Of a DNA stretch of 64,000 bases, positions 25,529-34,280 are shown piece after piece. The translations under genes and the position numbers were made by a program. Source of the DNA: an uncultured Lachnospiraceae bacterium (GTDB taxonomy: Bacteria > Bacillota > Clostridia > Lachnospirales > Lachnospiraceae); the NCBI GenBank assembly GCA_910588295.1, contig CAJUQO010000002.1, positions 62,001 through 126,000 on the forward strand, written 5' to 3'. The notes beneath the pieces are model-generated. The model did not search any database, was not told the origin of the DNA, and worked only from the letters and a program-made list of their open reading frames with translations. Numbering within the stretch: position 1 is the first letter of the stretch; the number at the start of each line of letters is the position of its first letter.

Positions 25529-25610
25529 ATCGTGGTGTGTGCAAATTACACGCAAATAAAAACCACGCAGGAAATGGAATTTTCTCATAGTTTTAAACAG
25601 GAGGTGATGT

Positions 25611-26276
25611 ATGATGAAATTCACAATCAAAGATCCCGGCAGCGCAATCACACATTTTATCGGCATGATGATGGCCTTATTCGCATCCACGCCTCTGCTG
25701 ATCAAAGCGGCGCAGAATCCCGACAAAGTCCATATGATATCCCTGGCCATATTTATCGGCAGCATGATCGCCCTGTACGGAGCCAGTACGACCTACCACA
25801 CACTGAACATCTCGGAAAAGTGGAACCGCATCCTGCGGAAGATCGACCATATGATGATTTTCATCCTGATTGCGGGTTCCTATACCCCCATCTGTCTGGT
25901 CGCCCTGGCCGACCAGAAGGGCTACATGCTCTGCGCCCTGGTGTGGGGAATCGCCATCTTCGGCATTCTGATCAAAGCCTTTTGGATTACCTGTCCCAAA
26001 TGGTTTTCATCCGCGCTGTACATCGCCATGGGATGGGTCTGCGTGCTGGCTTTCACGCAGATCATAAACTCCCTCTCTGCGGCGGCCTTTGGCTGGCTGC
26101 TGGCCGGCGGCATCATCTATACCATCGGCGGCATCATCTATGCATTAAAGCTCCCGGTCTTCAATGCTAGACACAAATATTTCGGTTCCCACGAAATCTT
26201 TCATCTCTTCGTCATGGGCGGCAGTATCTGCCATTTCATTGTCATGTACGTATTTATCGCCCGAATGCCTTTATAA
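25611..26276 (+). CDS. Hemolysin III / TrhA family membrane protein (PAQR superfamily)
   Basis: A 221-residue protein with seven membrane helices. The conserved metal-site histidines of the family are seen in STTYHTLN (first cluster, with the preceding Ser) and at the C-terminus in SHEIFHLFVMGGSICHF. Bacterial members were named for a haemolytic activity of a Bacillus cereus protein and have since been linked to membrane-lipid homeostasis; the precise reaction is unknown. AGGAGG precedes two adjacent ATG codons, either of which may serve. A terminator follows at once, so the gene is monocistronic with its own promoter and a palindrome-bearing leader. Confidence 0.9.
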   Translation: MMKFTIKDPGSAITHFIGMMMALFASTPLLIKAAQNPDKVHMISLAIFIGSMIALYGASTTYHTLNISEKWNRILRKIDHMMIFILIAGSYTPICLVALADQKGYMLCALVWGIAIFGILIKAFWITCPKWFSSALYIAMGWVCVLAFTQIINSLSAAAFGWLLAGGIIYTIGGIIYALKLPVFNARHKYFGSHEIFHLFVMGGSICHFIVMYVFIARMPL

Positions 26277-26307
26277 GCCCCGCCGTAAAGCTGTGGGGCG
26301 GTTTTTT
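26277..26307 (+). terminator. Terminator of the hemolysin III family gene
   Basis: CCGCC (26280-26284) pairs with GGCGG (26297-26301), followed by six T. Confidence 0.7.
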
Positions 26308-26331
26308 ATGCCTCGGCATTTTCCTCCCAAC

Positions 26332-26348
26332 CTTACACCAAGTGTAAG
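26332..26348. promoter_or_regulatory. Operator palindrome upstream of the Bce-type operon
   Basis: CTTACAC-CAA-GTGTAAG, a perfect 7-bp inverted repeat containing TTACA and TGTAA half-sites, the half-sites known for BceR-like regulators. It ends right at the -35 position of a promoter whose -10 is listed next, the place expected for an activator. Confidence 0.75.
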
Positions 26349-26377
26349 TGTTATTTTCCTTCCTCCGCCTTTATAAT
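26349..26377 (+). promoter_or_regulatory. Promoter of the Bce-type operon
   Basis: A perfect TATAAT (26372-26377) with only TGTTAT at the -35 position 17 bases upstream. A weak -35 next to an upstream operator is the usual pattern of an activator-dependent promoter. Confidence 0.65.
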
Positions 26378-26422
26378 AAAACCATCAAGACCGGTTTGAA
26401 ATAACACGAGGAGGCATCAGCC

Positions 26423-27199
26423 ATGCAAACAAAAATTTTAGAAGTACAGTCCCTCTATAAAGAATACGGAAAAAAGGAAAATGCCACCAAGGCCCTAAAC
26501 GGCCTGTCCTGCAGTGTGATAAAAGGAGAATTCCTGGGCATTATGGGCAGCAGCGGCTCCGGCAAGACCACTCTTCTGAACTGCATCGCCACCATGCTGC
26601 GTCCCACGAAAGGACAGATCCTGCTAAACGGTGAAAATATCGCCCATTTCAGCGCAAAACAGCTGGCCGAATACCGGGGAAGCAGGATCGGTTATCTCTT
26701 CCAGACCTTTGAGCTTCTGGACAACCTGACCGGAAGGGAGAACATTCTGCTCCCCATCGCCATCCACGGCGCCGCCGGCAAAGAAGCCGGAAAACAGTTG
26801 GAGCAGCTGGCCGGTTATCTGGAGATTACCGATGTGCTGGATCATTTCCCGGCCCAGATGTCCGGCGGGCAAAAGCAGCGGATCGCCGCCGCCAGGGCGC
26901 TGATCATGAACCCCGACCTGATCCTGGCCGACGAACCCACCGGCGCCCTGGACAGCAAAAATGCCCGCAGCCTGATGGAAAAGCTTACAGGCCTGAACGA
27001 AACCCGGGATACCACCATTCTGATGGTAACCCATGATATCAATGCGGCCAGCTACTGCTCCCGGATTCTTTTCATTCAGGACGGCGTGATCTTCCATGAG
27101 CTCCGCAAAAACACCGAGGACGAAACACGGCAGGATTTCTACAAAAGGATCATTGCCGTGATGGCACAGTTGGGAGGAGGAAGCGCAAATGTTTATTAG
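26423..27199 (+). CDS. Bce-type ABC transporter ATP-binding protein
   Basis: ATPase, 258 residues, of a peptide-antibiotic exporter/sensor of the BceAB type. Walker A GSSGSGKTT, Q-loop in GYLFQTFELLD, signature MSGGQKQR, Walker B LILADEPTGALD and the switch His in LMVTHDINA are all intact. A C-terminal extension of about 30 residues (ETRQDFYKRIIAVMAQL) is typical of this subfamily. GAGGAGG precedes the ATG. It is the first gene of a four-gene operon and overlaps the permease gene by 11 bases. Confidence 0.93.
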   Translation: MQTKILEVQSLYKEYGKKENATKALNGLSCSVIKGEFLGIMGSSGSGKTTLLNCIATMLRPTKGQILLNGENIAHFSAKQLAEYRGSRIGYLFQTFELLDNLTGRENILLPIAIHGAAGKEAGKQLEQLAGYLEITDVLDHFPAQMSGGQKQRIAAARALIMNPDLILADEPTGALDSKNARSLMEKLTGLNETRDTTILMVTHDINAASYCSRILFIQDGVIFHELRKNTEDETRQDFYKRIIAVMAQLGGGSANVY

Positions 27200-29267
27200 T
27201 CTGATCCGGAGAAACGGCAAAAAGAACCGGCGGGAAAACAGCATTTATTTCCTGTCCCTGGCCATCACGATTGTTGCGTTTTACATTATTCTCTCCCTGG
27301 AAGACCAGGATGTTATGGCTTTTCTGCGGCGGATGGAGAGCGACGCGGTAAACCGCCTGCTGGGGCTGATCTCCGGCGTGTACGGCTTTTCCCTCTTTAT
27401 CCTGTTTTTGCTGATTTACTTTGCGGAAAAATATCAGTTTGAAAGACGGAGCCGGGAGTTCGGCATGCTGCTGATGCTGGGCATGAAGCGCAGCCGACTG
27501 TTTTTGTGGCTCATGGCGGAGGATTTTTACAGCAGCGGCATGGCCCTGGCCATCGGCCTGCCCACAGCCGTCTTCCTCTCTGAAGTGATCAGCCTGATCA
27601 CGGCGAGGCTAATCGGGCTGGGCATTATCGGCCACCATTTTGCCCTGTCGGCCAGGGGAATCTCACTGACCGTCCTGGGATTTCTGGGGATCAAGCTGAT
27701 GGCCAATATCCTTCTGAGTACCCGGCTGATCCGGAGGGAGCCTTACCGTCTGCTGAACGAAACCCAGGAAGAAAAACTAAAATCCGTCAGCCGGAAGCGT
27801 TCTTTCGCCACCCTAATCCTGGGGTTCTTGCTGCTGGCAATTGCCTACGGCATGGCCATCGGAAATCTGACATGGATGCATCTGGTTTTCTTCACAGCCA
27901 CCCTGGCCCTGGGATTCGCGGGCACATGGCTTACCATCCGCGGCTTCTGCGCCATATTCAGCCGTTTTACCAGAAACCGGCGGACAGCGGACCGGCTCCA
28001 TATGTTCACCTTCCGGCAGCTGGAGGAAAATGTCTTCCTGCGCTCCGGCTCCCTGACTGTCTCCTCCGTACTGGTGCTGATTGCCATCGCCTGCATGAGC
28101 TATGGCGTCTCCGTGGCCTCCGCCAACCTGGAGAGCGGACAACGGCACACCATGGATTTTACATTGGAGTCCTACGACGAACCCTCCGGCCAGGCAATCG
28201 AAGACCTGATCAGGCAATCCCAATCAGAAGATCTCATTGACCGATGGAGCAGCGTCTCCGTGGCCTATCTGCCCACCGAAGGCATGTGGAGCAGCGATGG
28301 GGACAGGAAAACCTGTACCTACGATACCTCCGGCCTGCAAGAAGCGGCGTCCCATCTGAGCGCTGAGCAGCAAAAACGCATACAGAATAACGATATTTTC
28401 CGAGACAGCCCCCATATCATCGCCCTCTCAGGCATCAACGAAATTCTGGAAAACCAGGGCAAACCCCCTCTCAGCCTGACGGATAATGAACTATACATCT
28501 ATGTAGATCCGACATTCTACGATACGCTGGCAAAGGAAACGTATGACCGGCTCCTGCCCTATGGCCCCCGGCTGACCATTGACGGAAAAGAATATCTCCT
28601 GAAAGGGATCTGTTCCGAAGATATCGTCGTAGACAGAAGCATCACGATCATGTTCGGCCTCATCCTGCCGGATGAGATCTTCCGGCAATACGCGGGAGAG
28701 GACTACTTTACCTACTGGAACGCCTATCTCTCCCCCGGCCTGATCCGGCAGAAAGGGCTGATGCAGGCCATTACCACAGCGGACGAATGGTTTTCGGCCA
28801 GCGGCCTGCCATACGAAAATTATCTGCAGAACATGGGACGGCAGCTCTTTTATATCGTGGCGGCCAGCTACCTGATGATCTACCTGGCGCTGATCTTTCT
28901 GGTCATTGCCAACACAGTGATCAGCCTCCAGTATCTCATGCAGGAGGAAAAGACCCGGCGGCGCTACCATACCCTGGTCTGCCTGGGCAGCGACAGCGAG
29001 GACATCTGCGCCTCTTCCCGGCGGCAGATCCGCTGGTATTTCGGCCTGCCTCTGGCCACGGCCGCGGTGAGCGGGATCTTCGCCACCATCTCCCTGTTCT
29101 CCGGCCTGCTTTCCCCCACCATGCAGAGCCAGGGATCAACACTGTTTTTTATTGCGGGAGCTGTCCTTATCGTTCTCTGTGTGATAGAATGGGGATATAT
29201 GAAAATGGTTATGCGCCTGAGCCGGGAAAACATCCTCCGGATGATGGAAATCCGGCGCAGCGAATAA
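27189..29267 (+). CDS. Bce-type ABC transporter permease
   Basis: A 692-residue membrane protein of the BceB/VraG type. The N-terminal part has a membrane helix near residues 17-36 and further pairs to about residue 310; a large extracellular domain follows at about 315-545 (starting SVASANLESGQRH), and the last three to four helices complete the FtsX-like fold. This single large external domain between helices 7 and 8 is the feature by which Bce permeases detect bacitracin, lantibiotics or similar peptides and signal to a histidine kinase lacking its own sensor domain. The response regulator gene begins 23 bases later. Confidence 0.9.
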   Translation: MFISLIRRNGKKNRRENSIYFLSLAITIVAFYIILSLEDQDVMAFLRRMESDAVNRLLGLISGVYGFSLFILFLLIYFAEKYQFERRSREFGMLLMLGMKRSRLFLWLMAEDFYSSGMALAIGLPTAVFLSEVISLITARLIGLGIIGHHFALSARGISLTVLGFLGIKLMANILLSTRLIRREPYRLLNETQEEKLKSVSRKRSFATLILGFLLLAIAYGMAIGNLTWMHLVFFTATLALGFAGTWLTIRGFCAIFSRFTRNRRTADRLHMFTFRQLEENVFLRSGSLTVSSVLVLIAIACMSYGVSVASANLESGQRHTMDFTLESYDEPSGQAIEDLIRQSQSEDLIDRWSSVSVAYLPTEGMWSSDGDRKTCTYDTSGLQEAASHLSAEQQKRIQNNDIFRDSPHIIALSGINEILENQGKPPLSLTDNELYIYVDPTFYDTLAKETYDRLLPYGPRLTIDGKEYLLKGICSEDIVVDRSITIMFGLILPDEIFRQYAGEDYFTYWNAYLSPGLIRQKGLMQAITTADEWFSASGLPYENYLQNMGRQLFYIVAASYLMIYLALIFLVIANTVISLQYLMQEEKTRRRYHTLVCLGSDSEDICASSRRQIRWYFGLPLATAAVSGIFATISLFSGLLSPTMQSQGSTLFFIAGAVLIVLCVIEWGYMKMVMRLSRENILRMMEIRRSE

Positions 29268-29290
29268 GGATTAAATGGGGTGGAGCGCCT

Positions 29291-29977
29291 ATGAAAACAA
29301 TCGTAATTGTAGAAGACGAAGCATTCATGCGCCAGGAACTGGCGGATATCTTTCAAAAAGCCGGTTACAAGGTGCGCTGTATTACCCGGTTCCATGATAC
29401 TGCCTCGGAAATCCTCCGCGAAGAAGCCAGCTTGGTTCTGCTGGATCTGACCCTGCCGGGCATGAACGGGTTTGAGATCTGCAGACAGATCCGATGGCAG
29501 CGCTCCGTTCCCATCCTGGTACTGACCTCCCGGGATCAGCTTAAAGATGAACTCCATGCCCTGGAACTGGGGGCGGACGACTATCTGACAAAGCCCTGCA
29601 ATACCTCCCGGCTGCTGGCCAGGGCCGAAAGCCTGCTGAAACGCTTTGCAGGGCGGGAATGCACCCTGGACGGAGGCGGTTTTCTGCTGGATTACCAGAC
29701 CTATACCCTGCATGCCGACGGCCGCTCCATCCTGCTCTCCGAGAGAGAGGGGCGGATACTGGAGACTCTGCTCCGGCACCGGGATGAGGTAGTGTCCAAG
29801 GAGGCTCTCTTTGAGGCTCTGTGGGGCACCACCGAGTATATCGATGAAAATGCCCTGCAGGTCAACATGACACGGCTTCGCAAAAGCCTGAAAAAAGTAC
29901 GGCTGGAAGACCGGGTGGAAACGATCCGGGGGCAGGGTTACCGTCTCAGGGGAGGTGGCGGCCATGAAGAACATTGA
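29291..29977 (+). CDS. Response regulator, OmpR family (BceR-like)
   Basis: A 228-residue two-component regulator. The receiver domain has the acidic pocket VEDE (Glu8-Glu10), phospho-acceptor Asp52 in LLDLTLPGMNG and Lys102 in YLTKPC; the winged-helix DNA-binding domain (about 130-225) ends with VNMTRLRKSL and TIRGQGYRL. It probably binds the TTACA/TGTAA palindrome at 26332-26348 and activates its own operon when the kinase is stimulated by the transporter. Start at ATG 29291; longer upstream frames run through the permease gene. It overlaps the kinase gene by 14 bases. Confidence 0.94.
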   Translation: MKTIVIVEDEAFMRQELADIFQKAGYKVRCITRFHDTASEILREEASLVLLDLTLPGMNGFEICRQIRWQRSVPILVLTSRDQLKDELHALELGADDYLTKPCNTSRLLARAESLLKRFAGRECTLDGGGFLLDYQTYTLHADGRSILLSEREGRILETLLRHRDEVVSKEALFEALWGTTEYIDENALQVNMTRLRKSLKKVRLEDRVETIRGQGYRLRGGGGHEEH

Positions 29978-31025
29978 CGGGAAGAGAGCTATGCTGCGCA
30001 GAATCCGGGGGCTCTACCGGGAATATCTTTTTTTCCTTCTGCTTCTATTGGCGGCAGACGCCGCTTTCGCCTTTTGCCTTTGGCTTGCAGACGCCAGAGC
30101 CTATCAGGCGCTGGCCGGAATTTTCGCCGTAGCTGCCCTGGCCATCTTCGGACTATCCACGGTTCTCATCTTCCGCCGGGAGAAAAAACGGCGGCGGGCT
30201 GCCGATTATTTTCTGAACAATCCCTATGATGCCCGGGCTGCCCGATATATAGAAATATTGCCTCTCCGGGAAAGGGAACAGCTCGCAAAGACCAGCGAAA
30301 AACTGAGGGAAAAAGAAAACGCCCTGCTGGAAGAGCAGCAGATGCAGAAGGATTATGAAGAATATATCGAGACATGGGTGCACGAAATCAAGATCCCCCT
30401 GTCTTTGATGACCCTCCTGCTGGACAACCGCCGGGAGGAAATGTCCCCTCTGCTCTATCAGCGGATGCTTTATATATCCAATCAAATGTCTGAGTATGTG
30501 ACCCAGATACTATATTATGCCCGATTGAAAGCCAGCCACAAAGACTATCGGTTTGAACCGGTATCCCTGCGGGAATGCTGCGGGGAAATACTGGAGCAAT
30601 ACGGAACATTACTCAGAGAGGAGCAGATACGGCCTTCGCTGAATGTCAAAGACATCCATGTCCTCACCGACCGAAAGGGCCTGCTGTTCATACTGGCCCA
30701 GGCCGTCAGCAACGCCTGCAAATACAAAGACGACCGCAAAGAGGAAAAAATTCTCTGCCTGTCCGGCAGTCTGCTGACGGAGGAAAACGCCATCTGCCTG
30801 TCCATTCATGACAATGGGATCGGCGTAAAACGGGCTGACTTTCCTTTCCTGTTTGACCGGGGATTCACCGGCGACACTGACGAACGGAAACGGAAAGCCA
30901 CGGGGATGGGCCTGTACCTGGCCGGGCAGATGGCAAAAAATCTTCATATTGAACTTTCGGTGGGCTCCGTATACAGAGAAAGCTTTACGCTGACCCTGAA
31001 ATTCCCGGTTGTGCATATGCAGTGA
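29964..31025 (+). CDS. Sensor histidine kinase, intramembrane-sensing (BceS-like)
   Basis: A 353-residue kinase with only two membrane helices (about residues 21-41 and 51-70) joined by a very short external loop, so it has no ligand-binding domain of its own; such kinases are switched by the partner ABC transporter. The phosphorylated His140 lies in ETWVHEIKIPLS. The ATPase domain carries the N box NACKYKDD, G1 box DNGIGV and G2 box GMGLYLA. ATG 29964 is chosen: GGGGAGG is 8 bases upstream; a GTG three codons earlier lies inside that site. No clear terminator follows; it converges on the gene ending at 31064. Confidence 0.93.
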   Translation: MKNIDGKRAMLRRIRGLYREYLFFLLLLLAADAAFAFCLWLADARAYQALAGIFAVAALAIFGLSTVLIFRREKKRRRAADYFLNNPYDARAARYIEILPLREREQLAKTSEKLREKENALLEEQQMQKDYEEYIETWVHEIKIPLSLMTLLLDNRREEMSPLLYQRMLYISNQMSEYVTQILYYARLKASHKDYRFEPVSLRECCGEILEQYGTLLREEQIRPSLNVKDIHVLTDRKGLLFILAQAVSNACKYKDDRKEEKILCLSGSLLTEENAICLSIHDNGIGVKRADFPFLFDRGFTGDTDERKRKATGMGLYLAGQMAKNLHIELSVGSVYRESFTLTLKFPVVHMQ

Positions 31026-31063
31026 CCGATCATGCCGAAAAACGGGGCGGGCATAAAACGGTC

Positions 31064-31543
31064 TTATTCCGCCTCCCGGATTTCTCCCTTGACTCCGTTC
31101 TGATCCACTTCCAGCACCAGGTAGGTAAACGCACGCCCCATCTGCCGGGGAAACGTCAGGCTGCCGGGATTGCAAAGCCAGATTCCTTCCTGCTGCTCAA
31201 AGACCGGGCGGTGGGTATGGCCAAAACATACGATGTCGGCCTCGTTCTCCCGGGCCATGCGGAGCAGGGATTCCATGCCGAAATTCACTCCCTGATGATG
31301 TCCGTGGGTCACAAAAAAGCGATGGCCGGCCAGATTAAACGCCACCGAGGGCAGCAGCTTCGGATCATAATCACAATTGCCGCCCACAATGCAGCAGGGG
31401 CCGGGTACCAGCCGGCGCAGATAACCGTCCCGCCCCTCCACATCACCACAGTGGATCACCTGATCCACCGGAAGTTCCCTTTTCACCACCCGCTCCATCC
31501 TCCGATCACGGCCGTGGGTATCACTGATCACCAAAATTTTCAT
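31064..31543 (-). CDS. YfcE/MJ0936-type metallophosphoesterase
   Basis: A 159-residue calcineurin-like phosphodiesterase. The metal ligands are seen in SDTHG (residues 7-11), HCGDVEG, GGNCDYD, THGH and FGHTHRP, the complete set for a two-metal centre. It follows rdgB with a four-base overlap, and a second, 193-residue paralogue lies 2 kb upstream in the same run of genes. Related proteins hydrolyse cyclic or di-ester phosphates in vitro; the natural substrate is unknown. Confidence 0.92.
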   Translation of the reverse strand: MKILVISDTHGRDRRMERVVKRELPVDQVIHCGDVEGRDGYLRRLVPGPCCIVGGNCDYDPKLLPSVAFNLAGHRFFVTHGHHQGVNFGMESLLRMARENEADIVCFGHTHRPVFEQQEGIWLCNPGSLTFPRQMGRAFTYLVLEVDQNGVKGEIREAE

Positions 31544-32136
31544 TTCTCTATCCTGTCCTTTATTATGGTTTTCATCTTTTCCAGGGCCTTCCCCCTGTGG
31601 CTGATCCTGTTTTTCTGTTCCTCCGAGAGCTCCGCCGTGGTGCAGCCATACTCCGGAGCTATAAAGATCGGATCGTAGCCGAACCCGTTGCTTCCCCTCT
31701 CCTCATAACCGATCCGCCCCTCGATGGTGCCCCGCACCACCTCGCAGCTCCCATTCGGGAATACGGCGGCAATGGCGCAGACAAAACGGGCTGTGCGCCT
31801 CTCGTCGGGCACTCCCGCCAGGCGGTCGATCAGATTCATGTTTTTCACCCGATAGGACGTATCCTCCCCCATATACCGGGCGGAATAGATCCCCGGCTCA
31901 CCGCCCAAGGCGTCAATTTCCAGTCCGGAATCATCGGCCAGCACAATATCCCGGCACAGCCCGGCGACGGCCCTGGCCTTGATCTCGGCATTTTCTTCAA
32001 AGGTAGCGCCGTCCTCCACGATATCGGACGCAAGCCCCGCCTCCTTCATGGAGAGTATCTCCATCCCCAGATCCGCCAGGATCGCCCGTATCTCTTTCAT
32101 CTTATCCTTATTTCCCGTGGCAAATATGATCCGCAT
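31540..32136 (-). CDS. rdgB: XTP/dITP diphosphatase (RdgB/HAM1)
   Basis: Removes non-canonical purine nucleotides (dITP, XTP) from the pool as monophosphate and pyrophosphate, preventing their incorporation into DNA. The 198-residue protein has the N-terminal ATGNKDKMKE phosphate loop, the acidic VLADDSGLEIDALGGEPGIYSARY motif and the C-terminal GSNGFGYDPIF and ISHRGKAL segments, all standard. AGGAGG precedes the ATG. It is followed by a metallophosphoesterase with stop-start overlap, a pairing frequent in Clostridia. Confidence 0.96.
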   Translation of the reverse strand: MRIIFATGNKDKMKEIRAILADLGMEILSMKEAGLASDIVEDGATFEENAEIKARAVAGLCRDIVLADDSGLEIDALGGEPGIYSARYMGEDTSYRVKNMNLIDRLAGVPDERRTARFVCAIAAVFPNGSCEVVRGTIEGRIGYEERGSNGFGYDPIFIAPEYGCTTAELSEEQKNRISHRGKALEKMKTIIKDRIEK

Positions 32137-32159
32137 AGTTCCCTCCTCATATCTTATGC

Positions 32160-33320
32160 TCAGACAGGCTGCCCTGTCCTCTTTTTCGGCGGCTTTGAGC
32201 CCAGAAACTGATAATAGTACGTCTTCAACATGCCGTTGTAAATCTTTCGGTTTCTGTCCGCTTTTCTTCCTATATAATGTTCCGCGTCCGCAAAGCCGGT
32301 GATTAAGTACATGGACCAGTCATCCAGCCTGGCAAAGCCCTCCCCGATCTCCCGGTACAGCCCGGGCAGTTCTTCCCTGTCTGACAGCCGCTCGCCATAA
32401 GGCGGATTGCAGATGATGAACCCGTACTTTTTCGGATGGCTGAGATCCCGGATGGCCCGCTGCTGGAAATGGATCAGATGATCCACCCCCGCCGTCTTCG
32501 CGTTCTCCCGGGCCAGGCGCACCACCTCGCCGTCGATATCGTATCCCTGGATATCCGTCACGATATCGGTGCGTACCCGATCCGCAGCTTCCTCCCTGGC
32601 ATCCTGCCAGCAACCCGCCGGTATCAGATTCTCCCACCGCTCGGCCAGGAACCTGCGTTTTATCCCGGGAGCCATATCCGCGGCCATCATGGCCGCTTCA
32701 ATGGGAAATGTGCCGCTGCCGCACATCGGATCCACCAGTATCCGGTCACGGTTCCAGGGAGTCAGCATGAGCAGGGCCGCGGCCAGTGTCTCCGTAATCG
32801 GCGCCTTGGCCGTCCGCTGGCGGTATCCCCTTTTATGAAGGGAGATACCCGTGGTATCCAGTCCCACTGTCACTGTATCCTTCATAAATGTGACGCGAAG
32901 GGGATAAGAGGCCCCCTCCTCCTCGAACCAGGACAAGCCGTAAGCGCCTTTAAGCCGCTCCACCACAGCCTTTTTCATCACAGACTGGATATCCGAGGGG
33001 CTGAACAGTTTGCTTTTAATGGACGTGGCCTTTGCCACCCAGAATTTCCCGTCCGCCGGGATATACCGCTCCCAGGGCAGCGCCCTTGTTCCCTCAAACA
33101 ATTCCTCAAAGGTACGGGCCTGAAATTCCCCCACCTTGATCAGCACCCGCTCCGTGGTGCGCAGAAATATATTGGCGTACGCCACCGCCTCGGCATCGCC
33201 GTAAAAGGTCACTTTTCCGTCCTCCACCGAGGCAATATCGTATCCCAGATCCAGAATCTCCCGTTTCAGCACCGCCTCCAGACCGAAATGACAGGGGGCC
33301 ATCAGTTTCCATCGCCGCAT
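32160..33320 (-). CDS. THUMP-domain class I RNA methyltransferase (RlmL-like)
   Basis: A 386-residue protein: an N-terminal ferredoxin-like/THUMP RNA-binding region (about 1-150) and a C-terminal SAM-dependent methyltransferase domain with the motif I segment VDPMCGSGTFPIEAA and the catalytic motif ICNPPYGERL. This architecture is that of the N-terminal half of E. coli RlmL and of B. subtilis YpsC, which methylate a guanine N2 of 23S rRNA; the exact target is inferred. ATG 33320 is used, with AAAGGA before it; the longer upstream frame overlaps the preceding gene and is spurious. It begins 3 bases after the second phosphoesterase ends. Confidence 0.88.
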   Translation of the reverse strand: MRRWKLMAPCHFGLEAVLKREILDLGYDIASVEDGKVTFYGDAEAVAYANIFLRTTERVLIKVGEFQARTFEELFEGTRALPWERYIPADGKFWVAKATSIKSKLFSPSDIQSVMKKAVVERLKGAYGLSWFEEEGASYPLRVTFMKDTVTVGLDTTGISLHKRGYRQRTAKAPITETLAAALLMLTPWNRDRILVDPMCGSGTFPIEAAMMAADMAPGIKRRFLAERWENLIPAGCWQDAREEAADRVRTDIVTDIQGYDIDGEVVRLARENAKTAGVDHLIHFQQRAIRDLSHPKKYGFIICNPPYGERLSDREELPGLYREIGEGFARLDDWSMYLITGFADAEHYIGRKADRNRKIYNGMLKTYYYQFLGSKPPKKRTGQPV

Positions 33321-33322
33321 AG

Positions 33323-33904
33323 CTATATCCTTTCTTCTTTTGATCCACGGACTCCTTGCTGTCCCAGCGCCGTCTGTCCCAGAACCGCACCGTCCATGGT
33401 ACGGACAGAAAATGTTTCCTCCTCCAGCACACCGTAGGTAGGCGGATTCCCTCCCTTGGGGATCGCCACGGAGCCCGGATTCAGGCAAATATGGCCTCCC
33501 ACCGATCCGGCCTGCCAAATATGGGTGTGGCCGTAGAGCAGTACGTCCCCATCACAAAAGGGCGGAAAATGCTGTGGAGAAAAATGATGGCCGTGGGTGG
33601 CGTAAATAAGCCTGTCCGCCAGAGGCAGAACCGCGTAATCCGCCAGGATCGGAAACTCCAGCACCATCTGATCCACCTCCGTATCGCAGTTGCCCCGCAC
33701 ACAGAACAGCTCCTTTTTTATGGCATTCAGCATGGCCAGCACCTCCTTGGGGGCATATTCCCTCGGCAGATCATTGCGGGGGCCGTGGTAAAGAATATCC
33801 CCCAACAGGAGCAAACGCCCGGCCCCCTCCCGGTCAAAGGCCTCCAGAAGCTTCCGGCAGGCCCAGGCCGACCCATGGATATCTGACGCAACTACAATCT
33901 TCAT
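33323..33904 (-). CDS. YfcE-type metallophosphoesterase, second paralogue
   Basis: A 193-residue calcineurin-like phosphodiesterase closer in size to E. coli YfcE than its neighbour at 31064. Metal ligands: SDIHG (7-11), LLGDILYHG, RGNCD, THGHHF and YGHTHI. It opens a compact run of genes: phosphoesterase, RNA methyltransferase, RdgB, phosphoesterase, with gaps of 2 to 23 bases or overlaps. GAGGAGAG lies before the ATG. YfcE has activity on artificial phosphodiesters; the physiological role is unknown. Confidence 0.92.
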   Translation of the reverse strand: MKIVVASDIHGSAWACRKLLEAFDREGAGRLLLLGDILYHGPRNDLPREYAPKEVLAMLNAIKKELFCVRGNCDTEVDQMVLEFPILADYAVLPLADRLIYATHGHHFSPQHFPPFCDGDVLLYGHTHIWQAGSVGGHICLNPGSVAIPKGGNPPTYGVLEEETFSVRTMDGAVLGQTALGQQGVRGSKEERI

Positions 33905-33974
33905 ACTGTACTCTCCTCGTAACTTTTTTCCTTCGTAAATTTAAAGCTATTGTACCCACATCCTGTCCTTTCCG

Positions 33975-34280
33975 TCAAGAAGTGTGCTCTCTTTTTGCCA
34001 TATATGCCTGTATGCCGCCTTTCAGGGAGGAGACCCTGTAACCCCTCTCCGCCAGAGTAACAGCGGCTGCCATGCTAGTGATGCCGTGTTCACAATACAG
34101 AATGATCGATTTATCACGATAACGGGACATCTGCCCGAGATTCTCATATGGAACATGAATAGAGCCGGGTATATGCATTTCCCGGTACTCTCCGGCAGAA
34201 CGCAGATCCACCACCACCACGCCGGGCCGGGACCTCCGCCGCTCTAACTCTTCCACCGATATGGTTTCCGGTTTTTTCAT
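33975..34280 (-). CDS. Single-domain rhodanese-like protein
   Basis: A 101-residue cytoplasmic protein with one rhodanese domain, which carries sulfane sulfur as a cysteine persulfide. The family landmarks are VVVDLRSAGEYREMHIPGS and the active loop YCEHGITSM with the catalytic Cys at about residue 63; the tail GYRVSSLKGGIQAY is also standard. GGAG precedes the ATG. Partner proteins for sulfur transfer are not nearby. It is separated from the phosphoesterase gene by about 70 bases. Confidence 0.93.
   Translation of the reverse strand: MKKPETISVEELERRRSRPGVVVVDLRSAGEYREMHIPGSIHVPYENLGQMSRYRDKSIILYCEHGITSMAAAVTLAERGYRVSSLKGGIQAYMAKREHTS

Larger units (their letters stand above)
25212..25610. 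other. AT-rich intergenic region, about 400 bases
   Basis: It separates the divergent 780-aa gene and the hemolysin III family gene. I see no gene in it. The right half contains the promoter and palindrome listed separately, and an imperfect GTGGT..ACCAC pairing in the leader (about 25532-25566). The left half, including the T-rich stretch near 25370-25385, shows nothing assignable. Confidence 0.6.

Noticed and set aside
28787..29290. Extension of the response regulator frame into the permease gene
   Set aside because: The receiver domain begins at ATG 29291; the upstream frame is a shadow of the permease.
33321..33518. N-terminal extension of the RNA methyltransferase
   Set aside because: It overlaps the phosphoesterase gene in another frame; the protein aligns with the family only from MRRWKL.
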